From Baffinella frigidus (Eukaryota; Cryptophyceae; Cryptomonadales; Baffinellaceae), in assembly GCA_026770585.1 (NCBI GenBank), contig MU647229.1, positions 93,365-123,966 of the forward strand: a DNA stretch of 30,602 bases. Direction: 5' to 3'. Numbering within the stretch: the stretch's first letter is position 1; each line of letters begins with the position of its first letter. The translations under genes and the position numbers were made by a program. The notes under the pieces were generated by a model. That model saw only the letters and a program-made list of their open reading frames with translations, had not been told where the DNA came from and did not search any database. Below are positions 18,365-28,000 of the stretch, piece by piece.

Positions 18365-18955
18365 CCGTAGCACGCCACACAGCGGGCTACGAAGGGATTT
18401 CGGTGGCTGAGCCAGCGAAAATCGGTAAGGAAATGAGTAGAAACAACCCTATGTCCCTACCGTAGGGTCCTGAGAATTATCCACTGATGGGTCATTAACG
18501 AAATCCCTTCGCGAGACAAGTAAACTTGGACGGATAGCGAGGGGGCAAACGAGTATGAATTGCCCAAATTGGACAGGAACCAGTCGCGTCGATTTATACC
18601 TGGGCAAACTGCCCAAATTGGATGTTTGTCCAAAATTGCCCGAATTATTTTCCCCCTCCCTACCGTAAGGTCCTAAGAATTATCCACTGATGGGTTATTC
18701 ACGAAATTCCTTCGCGGGACACGTAAGGTCCTCACAGGATGCCACAAAGCGGGCTTCCGAATCCCTGTCCTAACAAGGGATTTCGAGAATAACTCACAAT
18801 GACAACCACAGGATTCTACAGTAGGAAATACCGTAGGGACATCGAGAGCTTCCTGGGGATAATTTTCACGGATTTTGGGCCCGATTCGCAGCGGATTTTC
18901 GGGCCGAATCGGGCTGAAAATCCCTTGGTAACCCGCTGAGTGGTGTCAAGGGGCT
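18365..18955. mobile_element. About 590-bp composite inverted-repeat element
   Basis: The left end (CACACAGCGGGCTACGAAGG then GATTTCGG) is inverted at the right end (CAAGGG.. CCCGCTGAGTGGTGTC). Subterminal blocks TATGTCCCTACCGTAGGG and GTTATTCACGAAATCCCTT are also present in both orientations (18445-18520, 18655-18725, 18770-18850). No transposase ORF seen. Confidence 0.6.
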
Positions 18956-19011
18956 TCAACCCTTGCAACTAAATTTAGGATACAAGAATGCCACGAGGGG
19001 GCGTCGACCTC

Positions 19012-19151
19012 CTAGCTCTGCCTGACTCGGCCTGATCTTCTGTTCTCAAGTGGACGTGCTGGGTGTGCGGTGCAAATCCGTCAACTTCGGAGCGAGAACG
19101 AGCCCGGGCTCCCCAAAATGGTGACACCAAATAGACTTGAGGCAGAGCCAG
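19012..19151 (+). mobile_element. Foldback element, CTAGCTCTGYCTSA family
   Basis: 140 bp with imperfect terminal inverted repeats (CTAGCTCTGCCTGA ... TTGAGGCAGAGCCAG). The inside has the family core: a GTGGACGTGCTGGGT-like stretch, then CAAATCCGTCAACTTCGGAG and GAGCCCGGGCTC. Confidence 0.72.
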
Positions 19152-19813
19152 ACCTTTGCCTCCGCGCTGACGGAGAAGCACCCGTCCTGCCAAACGACTT
19201 GCTCGCTCGTGTGCTTCAGGAGCCGCCGCCCTGCCATGGACAGGGCGTGCGTCCGCCGCCGCAACGCACGCTGTCCCTCGGATACCATCACCTGCCGAGG
19301 CGGCCGTGTTTCAGGCATCAGGCAGTGTGCCCGCATCGCTTTGCGGTGGCTGGGATCGGGCCGCGGCGGCATCAGCTTGGCGATTGGTTGCACTGTCTAT
19401 CTTCAACGTGCAATCCTTTTTCCAGCGAGCAGGATCTCACCCCCCGTGCGCTCTTGGTCAGCTCCCCGAGCGCCTCGCGCACACCCCTTGACCCCGTCGG
19501 AGCGGTGGGCGGGTTCCTGGCCGCCGCCGCCGCCGCCGCCACCGGCGGATCGGGCGTCACCCGACCCGTCATGTTCGCGAGTCCGTTTCCTACACTCAAC
19601 GATCCGCCCGCATCACCCAGCGAAGCGACTCAAGCCGGGCAATCTCCCGGCAAAAAATCAGCACCGGATCCCCCGGGAATCCCCTCCGTGAGACGCCCTC
19701 TGGCAGCGCTCCGGGCACTCCGAAGGTACCAAGTCGCCCCAGCCCGGCTCAAGAAGGGTGCAGCGTCGCTGCCTTGCTCGTACGATCCGTACGAGGAAGA
19801 GGCGGCCTGCTAA
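19070..19813 (+). CDS. Uncharacterised 247-residue ORF, doubtful
   Basis: The longest heptamer-free ORF in the window. It starts inside a foldback element, overlaps the exon-like segment on the other strand for its first third, then runs through an Ala tract (GCC triplets) to a C-terminal part with LAALRALRRYQVAPARLKKG and an acidic end before TAA. Several other frames are also open here, as expected for GC-rich DNA. No domain recognised. Confidence 0.25.
   Translation: MQIRQLRSENEPGLPKMVTPNRLEAEPDLCLRADGEAPVLPNDLLARVLQEPPPCHGQGVRPPPQRTLSLGYHHLPRRPCFRHQAVCPHRFAVAGIGPRRHQLGDWLHCLSSTCNPFSSEQDLTPRALLVSSPSASRTPLDPVGAVGGFLAAAAAAATGGSGVTRPVMFASPFPTLNDPPASPSEATQAGQSPGKKSAPDPPGIPSVRRPLAALRALRRYQVAPARLKKGAASLPCSYDPYEEEAAC
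19154..19291 (-). CDS. Possible orphan exon, unrecognised
   Basis: 138 nt open frame bounded by CGGCAG acceptor and AAG/GTCTGG donor, phase 0 to 0. Encodes 46 residues with ALRRRTHALSMAGRRLLKHT and VVWQDGCFSVSAEAK. It lies between the two minus-strand chains and abuts a foldback element, so it could belong to the start of the SPRY gene, to a third gene, or be chance. No family recognised. Confidence 0.35.
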
Positions 19814-20480
19814 CCGGACACCTCGGGAACTGCACAGGTCATGAGGCTCGTGCGCAACTTAAGTAGTCATCTACCACAGAACGGCCACTTTTGAGAATCG
19901 CCAAAAAAATGGCGTTTCTCGCCTCTCCGGCGCTCCCTTTCGGGATGGTGCCGCCGGGTCTGCGGCTGTGCGCTCCAGCCATTCGCTAGTCTCGAATTGT
20001 TTCGCTACCGTCCCCCTGCATCGGACGCGTTTTGATGCTCCAGGGCGCGGAGCCATCGTTTGCCCCTGCTGGGGCAGCTGCTGAGCTCCTCCGCTGTCCC
20101 TGCCCTCCCGGCGCAGAGGGAGTCGAGAGCCCCGTTCTGACGCCGCAGCCGCGGTCCATACGCCAGTGTTGAATGTGGGGGCACGCTTCTGCTGCGTCTG
20201 CGGTGCGCACGGCCGCGAAGCCCCGATTGCTCGAATTTGGGCAAAAATCTGGCTGCTCCGTGTGTGTGCTCTCAACGGCGGCTGTGCCATGGAAACACCA
20301 CGGTTGCTGGCGTATTTTGGCGCGCGTGACTGCCCCCAATCAGCCTATGTCCATCCCGCACCGTGCATCTGGCTTTGGCGCGGGTAAGCGACAATGTTCT
20401 GCGCTCATGGACCCGTTGACTCGACAGCCAAGTGCAAAGCAGCGTTGGTTTCGAGTCAAGGAGCAATAACGGGAGCGCCG
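19400..20480. other. GC-rich region without heptamers or clear genes
   Basis: No telomere-like units and no exon copies. Several overlapping open frames on both strands, none with a recognised domain. One plus-strand frame has a Cys pair (FCCVCGAHG, near 20185-20210). Composition differs from the introns on both sides. Confidence 0.5.
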
Positions 20481-20762
20481 GGGACCGGCAGGCTTCCCCA
20501 TATACATGCCGCGCATGGATTATGTGCTGCAACGTGCAGCCTCCTGGTGGAACAGTACGCGTTCTGCACTCGGTACAGGGGTACCTCGCTCATCAGGAGG
20601 CGGCGCACGCATGTGCGAATGCATCGATTATCGGAACTCTTGGCAGCCATAAGTTTTGCGTCCCACCCTGCGATCATGTCTAGCACGTCAGAGTTCCCCG
20701 GTTCATCATTGAATTCCCCTTGAGCATTTCTGGGGGGGGGGGGGGGGGTCTGAATGTGATCC

Positions 20763-20850
20763 GAAAGGAAGCATGGCTTTTCTGCAGAACAAGTTCCAGC
20801 GTCCGCCTATGTTGAGAGCTCGAAGAAACTAAAGGACCTAAAGGATAAAT
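20763..20850 (+). repeat. Dispersed 80-bp repeat, copy 1
   Basis: AAGCATGGCTTTTCTGCAGA...CCGCCTATGTTGAGAGCTCG...CTAAAGGACCTAAAGGA. No inverted termini, so SINE-like or a gene-fragment repeat. Confidence 0.75.
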
Positions 20851-20987
20851 TTTCGGGATACTCTGGGGCGTGTCCTCTCTGAATCGTCCCAGGCCTCGGA
20901 GCCAGCATGTCAACTTGAGAATAGTCTGTCAACTTAGACAGAGCTAGAAGCACCAAAAAAGCACAAAAGCACCAAAGCCCAAAGCAC

Positions 20988-21070
20988 CAAGCATGGCCTT
21001 CCTACAGAACCAGTTCCGGTGTCCGCCTATGTTGGGAGCTCGAAGAACCTAAATGACCTAAAGGAATTCG
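20988..21070 (+). repeat. Dispersed 80-bp repeat, copy 2
   Basis: Same order of blocks (AAGCATGGCCTTCCTACAGA, CCGGTGTCCGCCTATGTTGG, GACCTAAAGGA), 140 bases after the previous copy. Confidence 0.75.
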
Positions 21071-21299
21071 AGGTGAATGAGAGCGAGACCAGATCATCGG
21101 TTCCGGATCGCTTGCTTGATCGGGGAACTCACCCGTAGATTACTCCCAACTCCTCAAGAGTGAGATGGGCTGTGGCCTTCGATGTGAGTGTAAATAAAAG
21201 CACCAAAGCACCAAAGCTTTGCACTGAGAGTGACGGACTCTGCCACTTAGCAGCCACCGGAGACCTCACGGGTACAGTCCATCTAAACCATTTGTACTA

Positions 21300-22990
21300 G
21301 AATCCTATCCTTTGCTAATGATTCCAACTGGAATTTCTTCCGGAATCCGGGGGGCGAAGACCTTCGGTCGCTGTTAAGTGGGTTGGCGAGCTATTCTCAA
21401 GTTGACAGTGCGCTACGCATTCTCCGGGTCGGGCTTTGGAATTCCATACGATACCTGAGGTATCGTCTGGAAATGCTAAATATTGCATTTTGGCCACTGT
21501 GTGGTAAATTTTGCTGTGGAAAAGATACTGGTATTCATCGGTCTTGTCCTGAAAATACTGATAAATCTGGCATAAGTTGACACGTTGAAAAAAAACTAAA
21601 GCCTGAACCTGATTTCGATCGTAGCGGGTTTACGGCACGGTACAAATCCTTACAAATCCGTCAATTTGAATCGGAAAAGAGCCCCCCGGGTCACCAAATA
21701 GGAGACCCCAGAGGGACTGAGACAGACTAGACTCGATCCGGGCTGTTCAGTGGTACAAATTGAAGGCGGTGCCTCATAAGTTGAATTCTTGTGAGAGGAT
21801 GGAACACATTTTCCTGAAAGAACACCGTTGCGAAATGTCCTTAAGGTCCTAAACATCTATTACAACGTCATCAATTTCGTGGGTCAAAAAGAGCCATTTA
21901 AAATAACACTATCCCTCTAAGCAAATCTTGTCATATGAGGACAGATTGATGGCAGTGAGCTACCTTGGGACAGGCGTGCATCCCCTCATTCTCCTGCCTT
22001 CGATGGCCCTGCTCCGATCAAACTCGTGTTTTCTCTATCCCGCAATTGGCGAGCGCATGATATTTGACCTTCGGCAGGACACTTCTTCTTACATGCCCAA
22101 ATCAGAGACGGGGTAATCGGCTTCTCACCACACGTGGGAGAGGGACCTTGATTACTACCAATCCGACCGCCATGTATGCACCCCCACCGAGGCTGTGTCT
22201 GAGTAGAGACTCCAAAAGGGGTCTTGGGGCCCATGCTTGTTAAGAGATTTAGTGAGCAGGGCTCGTTTTGGCTTCAACGTTCACGGATTTGTACCATCAA
22301 GATAGAACGTTAACTTCCCGACCTATTTTCACCCCGAAGCTACCCCCACGCTCCTTTTGAGCCGCGTGGATGGGAGCCCTTTTGGACATCAGGTTTGAAA
22401 AGGGCATCATGAGAATTCCGAAATAGTCGAGAATCGACGTTGCAAAAGTTACAGGACCCATGTTTTGGGAATTTTCACCCTCCCAAAGGAACGGCGCAAG
22501 GGGCGTGTGCCCCCTCCTTTCCCGACCAACATCAAAATCCCAGACCAACTTTTCCGAACAACGTCAAAACTTTTGGTATACAGCAGATCCATTTGTTAAG
22601 TTAAATTTATTTTCTTGGACGCAGATCTGCGCAAGATCGAGCGAGCATGGCGCACAGGGGGGGAGCAGGGGGGGGGGGGAGGCGACGCTCGGCTGTGACG
22701 AATCGACCCCCCGTAATAGATCTGCCCCAAATACACGAGATGGTCCGTTTTCTTGCACGAGGTGGGCCCTTCCACTCAGAACACTACGGGGAATGTTCCT
22801 AAAGTTGATCAATGGACTGTTTCTCAGGAAACAGGCCAAAGGCCAGTACCGGTTGGTCACGTTACAGTCCACCTACCCTAACACAGGCTACCGTAACACA
22901 TACTTACCCTCCACACATACTCCTTCGGCCGGCCCCCGATTTCCCCCTGCAAGGAAGTACGCCTGAAGGGTGGACACCATAACGCATACC
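21300..22990. other. Region with no recognisable gene
   Basis: Holds only fragments of the foldback family (21396-21412, 21625-21731) and a direct repeat of the form ACCTACCCTCCACACATACTC (22902-22925 and 22990-23012). The open frames are short and unconvincing. Confidence 0.5.
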
Positions 22991-23049
22991 TACCCTCCAC
23001 ACATACTCAATCAGTCCGGCCCCGACGGGTATGTGTTAGGGTAGGTCCA

Positions 23050-23133
23050 TTGTACCTCGCTCATAAGAAATGCATGAGGCCCTCTGGTGGTCCTAGGGGG
23101 GAGGCGCTTGCTTATGAGCAAGGTACCCTTGTA
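23050..23133. mobile_element. Palindromic MITE, shortened third copy
   Basis: TGTACCTCGCTCATAAGAAA ... GCTTATGAGCAAGGTACC, a shorter or internally deleted version. Further fragments are at 20574-20606 (left end only), 23335-23436 (core and right end) and about 24300-24350. Confidence 0.75.
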
Positions 23134-23489
23134 GAGTGAGAAGCTGGTGAGAAGCTGGTTCCAAATGTTTCAAGGTGGAAGCAAAATTTGGCAGGATTAG
23201 AGACGATGCCTAAGAGTTTTGGTTGAGCATGACCAACATGTAAAGCTCCTTTGTCAAGGGCAGCTGGGATGCTTCTGGGGGGCAGAGGGTTGAGAGAGAG
23301 AATTCAAACTCCCATGGAGAGAGACCGGCCCGCAAAAATCACAACCGCCCCCCGCTAGGACCCTACAGTAGGCCCATGTCTAGGGCCCTGTGATATTTCA
23401 AGGCGGGGGGGCATTCATTTATGAGCGAGGTACACCGAGGATACCCTTGAGCCGGTTTCTGCCCATCCTCTGTACATAGACGCTTGATG

Positions 23490-23578
23490 TTCCGCAAGGA
23501 AGAATGGCATTTCTACAAAACAAGTTCCGGTGTCCGCCTATTTTGGGAGCTTGAAGAACCTAAAGGACCTCAAGGGCC
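23490..23578 (+). repeat. Dispersed 80-bp repeat, copy 3
   Basis: Matches in ATGGCATTTCTACAAAACAA, CCGGTGTCCGCCTATTTTGG and ACCTAAAGGACCT. A fourth, more diverged copy is at about 1250-1345. Confidence 0.75.
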
Positions 23579-23782
23579 TGAGCGCGAGCTCGTCTGTCTC
23601 GGGCTTCTTCAACGCGAAAATGAATCTGGGGATACAACCCCATGTAGAAAGTCACTCCGGTCATCCTGGGGATATGGGTATCCAATAAATTTCATCATGT
23701 ACAGCATTCCACATCCTTTCACACTCACACACCTCCATTGCTGGGCTAGGTTCGCTCTCCTGCCCCGACTTGGCCGCCCCAG

Positions 23783-23903
23783 TACAGGGGTACCTCGCTC
23801 ATAAGACACCGCCCCCCCCCTAGGACCACCATAGGGCCCTAGGCATAGGCCTACTGTAGGGTCGTAGGGGGGGACGGTTTCTTGTGAGCGAGGCACTCCT
23901 GTA
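23783..23903. mobile_element. Palindromic MITE, CAGGGGTACCTCGC termini
   Basis: TACAGGGGTACCTCGCTCAT and onwards mirrors the other end through a central CTAGG...CCTAG core. TA on both sides is consistent with a TA target-site duplication (Tc1/mariner-like), with the repeat starting CAGGGG. Confidence 0.8.
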
Positions 23904-24060
23904 CAATTCCACACCCTTTCATACACCCTCACCCCCCGTGCCCCATTTCAGGCCTAGCTTCTTCGCTTTCGTTAGGTTAGGTCCACTGTATCCCAGAATA
24001 TCCGGGAAGATGTGACTCGTAGCCTTGTGGGCAGACGCCCCTCCCGTCAAACAACGGCAG

Positions 24061-24183
24061 TACAGGGGTACCTCGCTCATAAGAAACCGCCGCCCCCACT
24101 AGGACCACCATAGGGCCCTAGGCATGGGCCTGCTGTAAGGGTCCTAGGGGGGGTCAGTTTCTTATGAGAGAAGTACCTCTGTA
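24061..24183. mobile_element. Palindromic MITE, second copy
   Basis: Nearly the same 123-bp hairpin as the copy at 23783, including the central CATAGGGCCCTAGGCATGGG, and bounded by TA. Confidence 0.82.
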
Positions 24184-24185
24184 GT

Positions 24186-24285
24186 GATAGGCCCGCCTCG
24201 GAAGGGACGGGCCCGCCTCGGGGCGAGAAGACGGGCCCGCCTCAGGACAGGTTGGCCCGCCTAAAGGACCGCCTCGGGACAGTGA
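24186..24285 (+). repeat. GGCCCGCCTC short tandem repeat
   Basis: Five irregular units of (A)CGGGCCCGCCTCGGG directly next to the right end of a palindromic element. Confidence 0.75.
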
Positions 24286-24544
24286 TAGGCCGATCCGGAG
24301 CATAGGACCCTCCCATAAGAAAGCGCCTCCTCCTAGGACCCTACAGTTTCTTAAATGTTGGTTTTACGCTCGCGCCCGGATTTGTACAGGAATTGGTCAC
24401 GTTACTCACGCTTTAAGCGCGAAAAACGTGAGCAATCCCCATACAATGACTCTAAAAGAGGTTTGACGCGCCCACTTGTAGATTTAATACAAAGGCTACG
24501 GCCCGCCCCTCCTTTACCCTGAACCCATCGGGGTTCTCGGGCTA

Positions 24545-24596
24545 GTGCCCCGCTCAGCCCATGCCCCGCTCAGCCCATGCTCCGCTCGTGCCCTCT
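24545..24596 (+). repeat. 16-bp GCCCCGCTCAGCCCAT tandem
   Basis: Three copies, the last one diverging to GCTCCGCTCGTGCCC. Confidence 0.8.
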
Positions 24597-24990
24597 GGTG
24601 ACGCCTGACGCTGTCGTGTTTCTTGTTCGTTCAATAAAGGGGAGGGGCCTTCCCTCTCTCTCTCTCTCTGTCTGTCTCTCTCTCTCTGCCTTAATTGGGT
24701 GGCGTCTTTCCTTTTGATCTGCTAAGGGCTACGCACGTGGGACACGTCGGAGCCACTGTTTCCATTGTTTCCATTGTTCATATTGTATTGTTTCTATTGT
24801 TTCTATTGTTTGTGCAGTTTCTATTGGAGCCATTGGTGACTTCTGCGGCTGCCCCCGACCTAGCCTGATGTCGAACCCCGATGACTTCCCGCGGGTACGG
24901 ATAGTCTCGTCCGGGTACGGGAAGTGCGTAGCACCCTGCGGTATTGCCTACCGTAGGGTGCCCGTGCCAGGTCTTCGTACCCGTACCCGG

Positions 24991-25047
24991 TTACTTCTGC
25001 GGCTGCACGTCGAGCACGGACAGACTCGCGCCCCCCACCGTCATCAT
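24991..25047 (-). CDS. ART exon 10 with possible stop codon
   Basis: Acceptor CGCAG, then MMTVGGASLSVLDVQPQK and TAA at 24991-24993. The V-L-D-V-x-P ending matches the last strand of ART domains. AA|GTAACC could also be a donor inside the last codon, so the TAA may be exon end or intron. A copy of the 3' end (CAGCCGCAGAAGTCACC on the minus strand, near 24830-24852) lacks the stop. Confidence 0.75.
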   Translation of the reverse strand: MMTVGGASLSVLDVQPQK

Positions 25048-28000
25048 CTGCGATTGGGGTTTGGGGTTTGGTTTGGGGGTTGCCATTATCCCTCCGAGGT
25101 GGACCAACTCGAGGGTGTGGTGTTGGTCTCTCCATAAAGCGACCCCCCACCCTCCCCCGTCTCTCTGTAAAGCGACTTTCTTGCTATTTCTCTCTCTCTC
25201 TCCCTCCCCCCCTCCCCTCTGTCTCCCTCTCTAGAGTAAAGCGAATCTCTCTCTATTCCCCAGTCTCTCTCTGTAAAATGACCCCCCCTCCTTCCCCCCC
25301 TCGCGCTCAATGGTGACCTGCGGTTTCTTGGGCTGCTCGACGCCGTTCTCGTCCTTCTCCCTCACAGCCCCGAGGTACGTCAGCGGCGAAAACACCACCT
25401 GAAAACAGCCCCTCATTCAGTGGATACCTGGTGTATGATGATAATTGGTATAAAATAATAATATGCTTTGGGGACACCACCTGAAAAGGGGAAAGCGAAG
25501 TTGAACGAAGTGTCAAACACGACCGCGACAAGCCAGAAGGCAAGGTGTGACGAGACGTAAGGGCTCTAGCGGTCCGCGACCACCCCTCAGGGCGGGGGAG
25601 GGGAGGTTTTCCACGCCCTCAGAGGTTATGGGTTAGCAGGGGCGACGCGAGAGGTCATGCCAGCTTATTAATGTTGTATCCCTCAACTGGCGAGGGGGTC
25701 GTTTATCACCCACGAAGGCTCATAGACACCTGCGTATTGGCCTAGATAGGAGCGTGAGAGGCTACTCGCCACTTAAGGGACACCTCGCCACTTGAGGGAT
25801 GACTCGGCACTGAAGGGATCAGAAGGAAGGGGCGCGAACCTCTGACTCCGCGGGGAAGGCTGAGAGGAAAGCGATGTCCTGCTTCACGGTTTCGGGTTTG
25901 GCGTTTGGGGTTTGAGGTTCAGGGTTTGGTTCTCAGGGTTTGGGGTTGAGGATTGCGGGTTGAGGGTTGAGGGTTGAGGTTGAGGATTGCGGGTTGAGGG
26001 TTGAGAGTTGATGGTTGATGGTTGATGGTTGATGGTTCCGGGTTTGGAGTGTGGTGTTTAGGTTTTGGGTTTTGGGTTTTGGGTTTTGGGGTGTGGGGGA
26101 TTTGGGTTTTGGGTTTGGAGTTTGGGTTTTGGGGTTTGGGGATTTAGGTCTTGGGATTTGGGATTTGGGATTTGGGTTTTGGGTTTGAGGGTTTGGGGTT
26201 TGGGGGTTTGGGGTGTTAGATTTTGGTTTTTGGGTTTTGGGTTTTTGGGGTTGAGAGTGTGGGGTGGGGTGTGGGGTGGGGTTTGGGGTGTGGGGTGTGG
26301 GGTGTGGGGTGTGGGGTGTGGGGTGTGGGTTTTGGGGTTTAGAGTGTGGTGGTTTGGGGTTTGGGGTTGAGCCTTTTGTTTTGGTTTGTTGTTTTTGGTT
26401 GCGGGGTTGGGGTCTGGCTTTGGGGGGTGTGGGGTTGACCGCGCCCCTTCCCATGAAGCCCTTGGTCCGAAGCCTGAGTATCACCTGAGGGTTTAGGGTT
26501 TATGTTTTAGGGTTTAAGGTTAAGTGTTTAGTGTTTAGGTTTGAGAGTTTATGGTCTAGGACTGAGGACTTAGGGTTTAGGGTTTAGGTTTACGGGGAAG
26601 CAAACTGGACGGGGGCGGACCACACAGAGGGCCACGAAGGAATTTTCGGCCCAAATCGGGCCATCTTTCCGTTCCCTTATCCGTAGGAAACCCTCTATGT
26701 CCCTGAGGGTTGCCTACCGTAGGGTCGTACTATCGCTTAGGGGTTATTCAAAATCCCTTCGAAGTCCACTGTACGGCGGGAGCGGATTTACCGCATGCTC
26801 ACTCGCACAGTACTGCAGCGCAAGCTTGAGGTCCCTGGTTTAGGGTTTAGGGTTTAGGGTCTAGGGTTTAGGGGTTTAGGGGTTTTGGGTTTAGGGTTGA
26901 GGGTTTAGGGTTCAGGTTTCATGGTTTAGGGTTTATGGTTAAGGGTTGAGGGCTTAGGGTTTAGGCTTGAGGGCTTAGAGTCGCGTGAAGGGTTGGTGAT
27001 TAGGGTTGCAGGATTCCCCTAGGGTTTCGTGTTTCGTGTTTAGGGTTTAGGATTTAGGGTTTAGGGTCCTTAGGGTCAAGGGTCAAGGGTTTAGGGTTTA
27101 GGGTTTAGGGTTTAGGGTTTAGGGTTTAGGGTTTAGAGTTCAGGGTTTAGGGTTTGCCAAATGGGATTCGCGCGAAAGCTGTTAGGGATGAGGGTTTCCG
27201 ACCTTGATATTTCTGGTGGCGCGGATAATTAGGTATACATAATTGAGGTTTCCGATTTGAGCTTGAAGGTTCAGGGTTTAAGGCTTAAGGTTTAGAATTT
27301 AGGGTGTAGGGTTTGTGGTGCAGGGTTTGGGGTTTACAGTTGAGGGTTTAGGGCTTGGCGTTTGGGGTCCTGGGTTTAGGGTTCAATTGTTAGGGTTTAG
27401 GGGGAGGATCTCCGGCGTATTTACATTCAACAACTGACGGGATGATATCATAGGGGTGGGTGTGTGCCCACCCCTATGATATCTACGCCGAGGCTAATAG
27501 AGCAAAATCTACGTCGAGGCTAATAGAGCAAATTCCAGCCTGCAGATAGCCTTGAACATAGGCAGATAGCCATCAACAAAGGTTAGAATCACCTGAAGAT
27601 AGCCATGCACAAAGTTTGAAATCACGGAGAAAACTAATGCGAAATTAAGATAGAACAAAGTAATATGCGAAATTAAATCATTGAATTTTACCGTGTGGTC
27701 GACATGGGTGCCAGCTCCGTGCCGCCCTTGGCAAAGAACTTCTCGGCCAGGCTGGTTTCCCCACACCCTAACCAGCCAACTGCCGTCCTATCCAGCCAAC
27801 TGCCGCCCTATCAAGCCAACTGCCGCTCTACCCTCCCAACCCCCGCCCTATCCTGCCAACCGCCGCCCTGTCCTAAACCCAGTTTAACCGTGTGGTCGAC
27901 ATGGGCGCCAACTCCGTGCCGCCCTTGGCCAAGAACTCCGCCGGAATGGAGCGATTTGCGAGGCCGCGGTACAGGTCTACCTGCTTTCGGGTTTCGGGAT

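Noticed and set aside
20166-20387. Zinc-finger protein suggested by CCVCGAHG
   Set aside because: Only one Cys pair is visible, the frame is short and the region is open in several frames.
23050-24183. CRISPR-like array
   Set aside because: The repeats are long full palindromes at irregular spacing in a eukaryotic context, with TA borders; there are no regular spacers.
16572-25047. Single gene joining the ART and SPRY chains
   Set aside because: The last ART exon ends with TAA, or in phase 2 if spliced, while SPRY exon 1 needs phase 1. A direct join would shift frame. Unseen exons between them could still connect the two.
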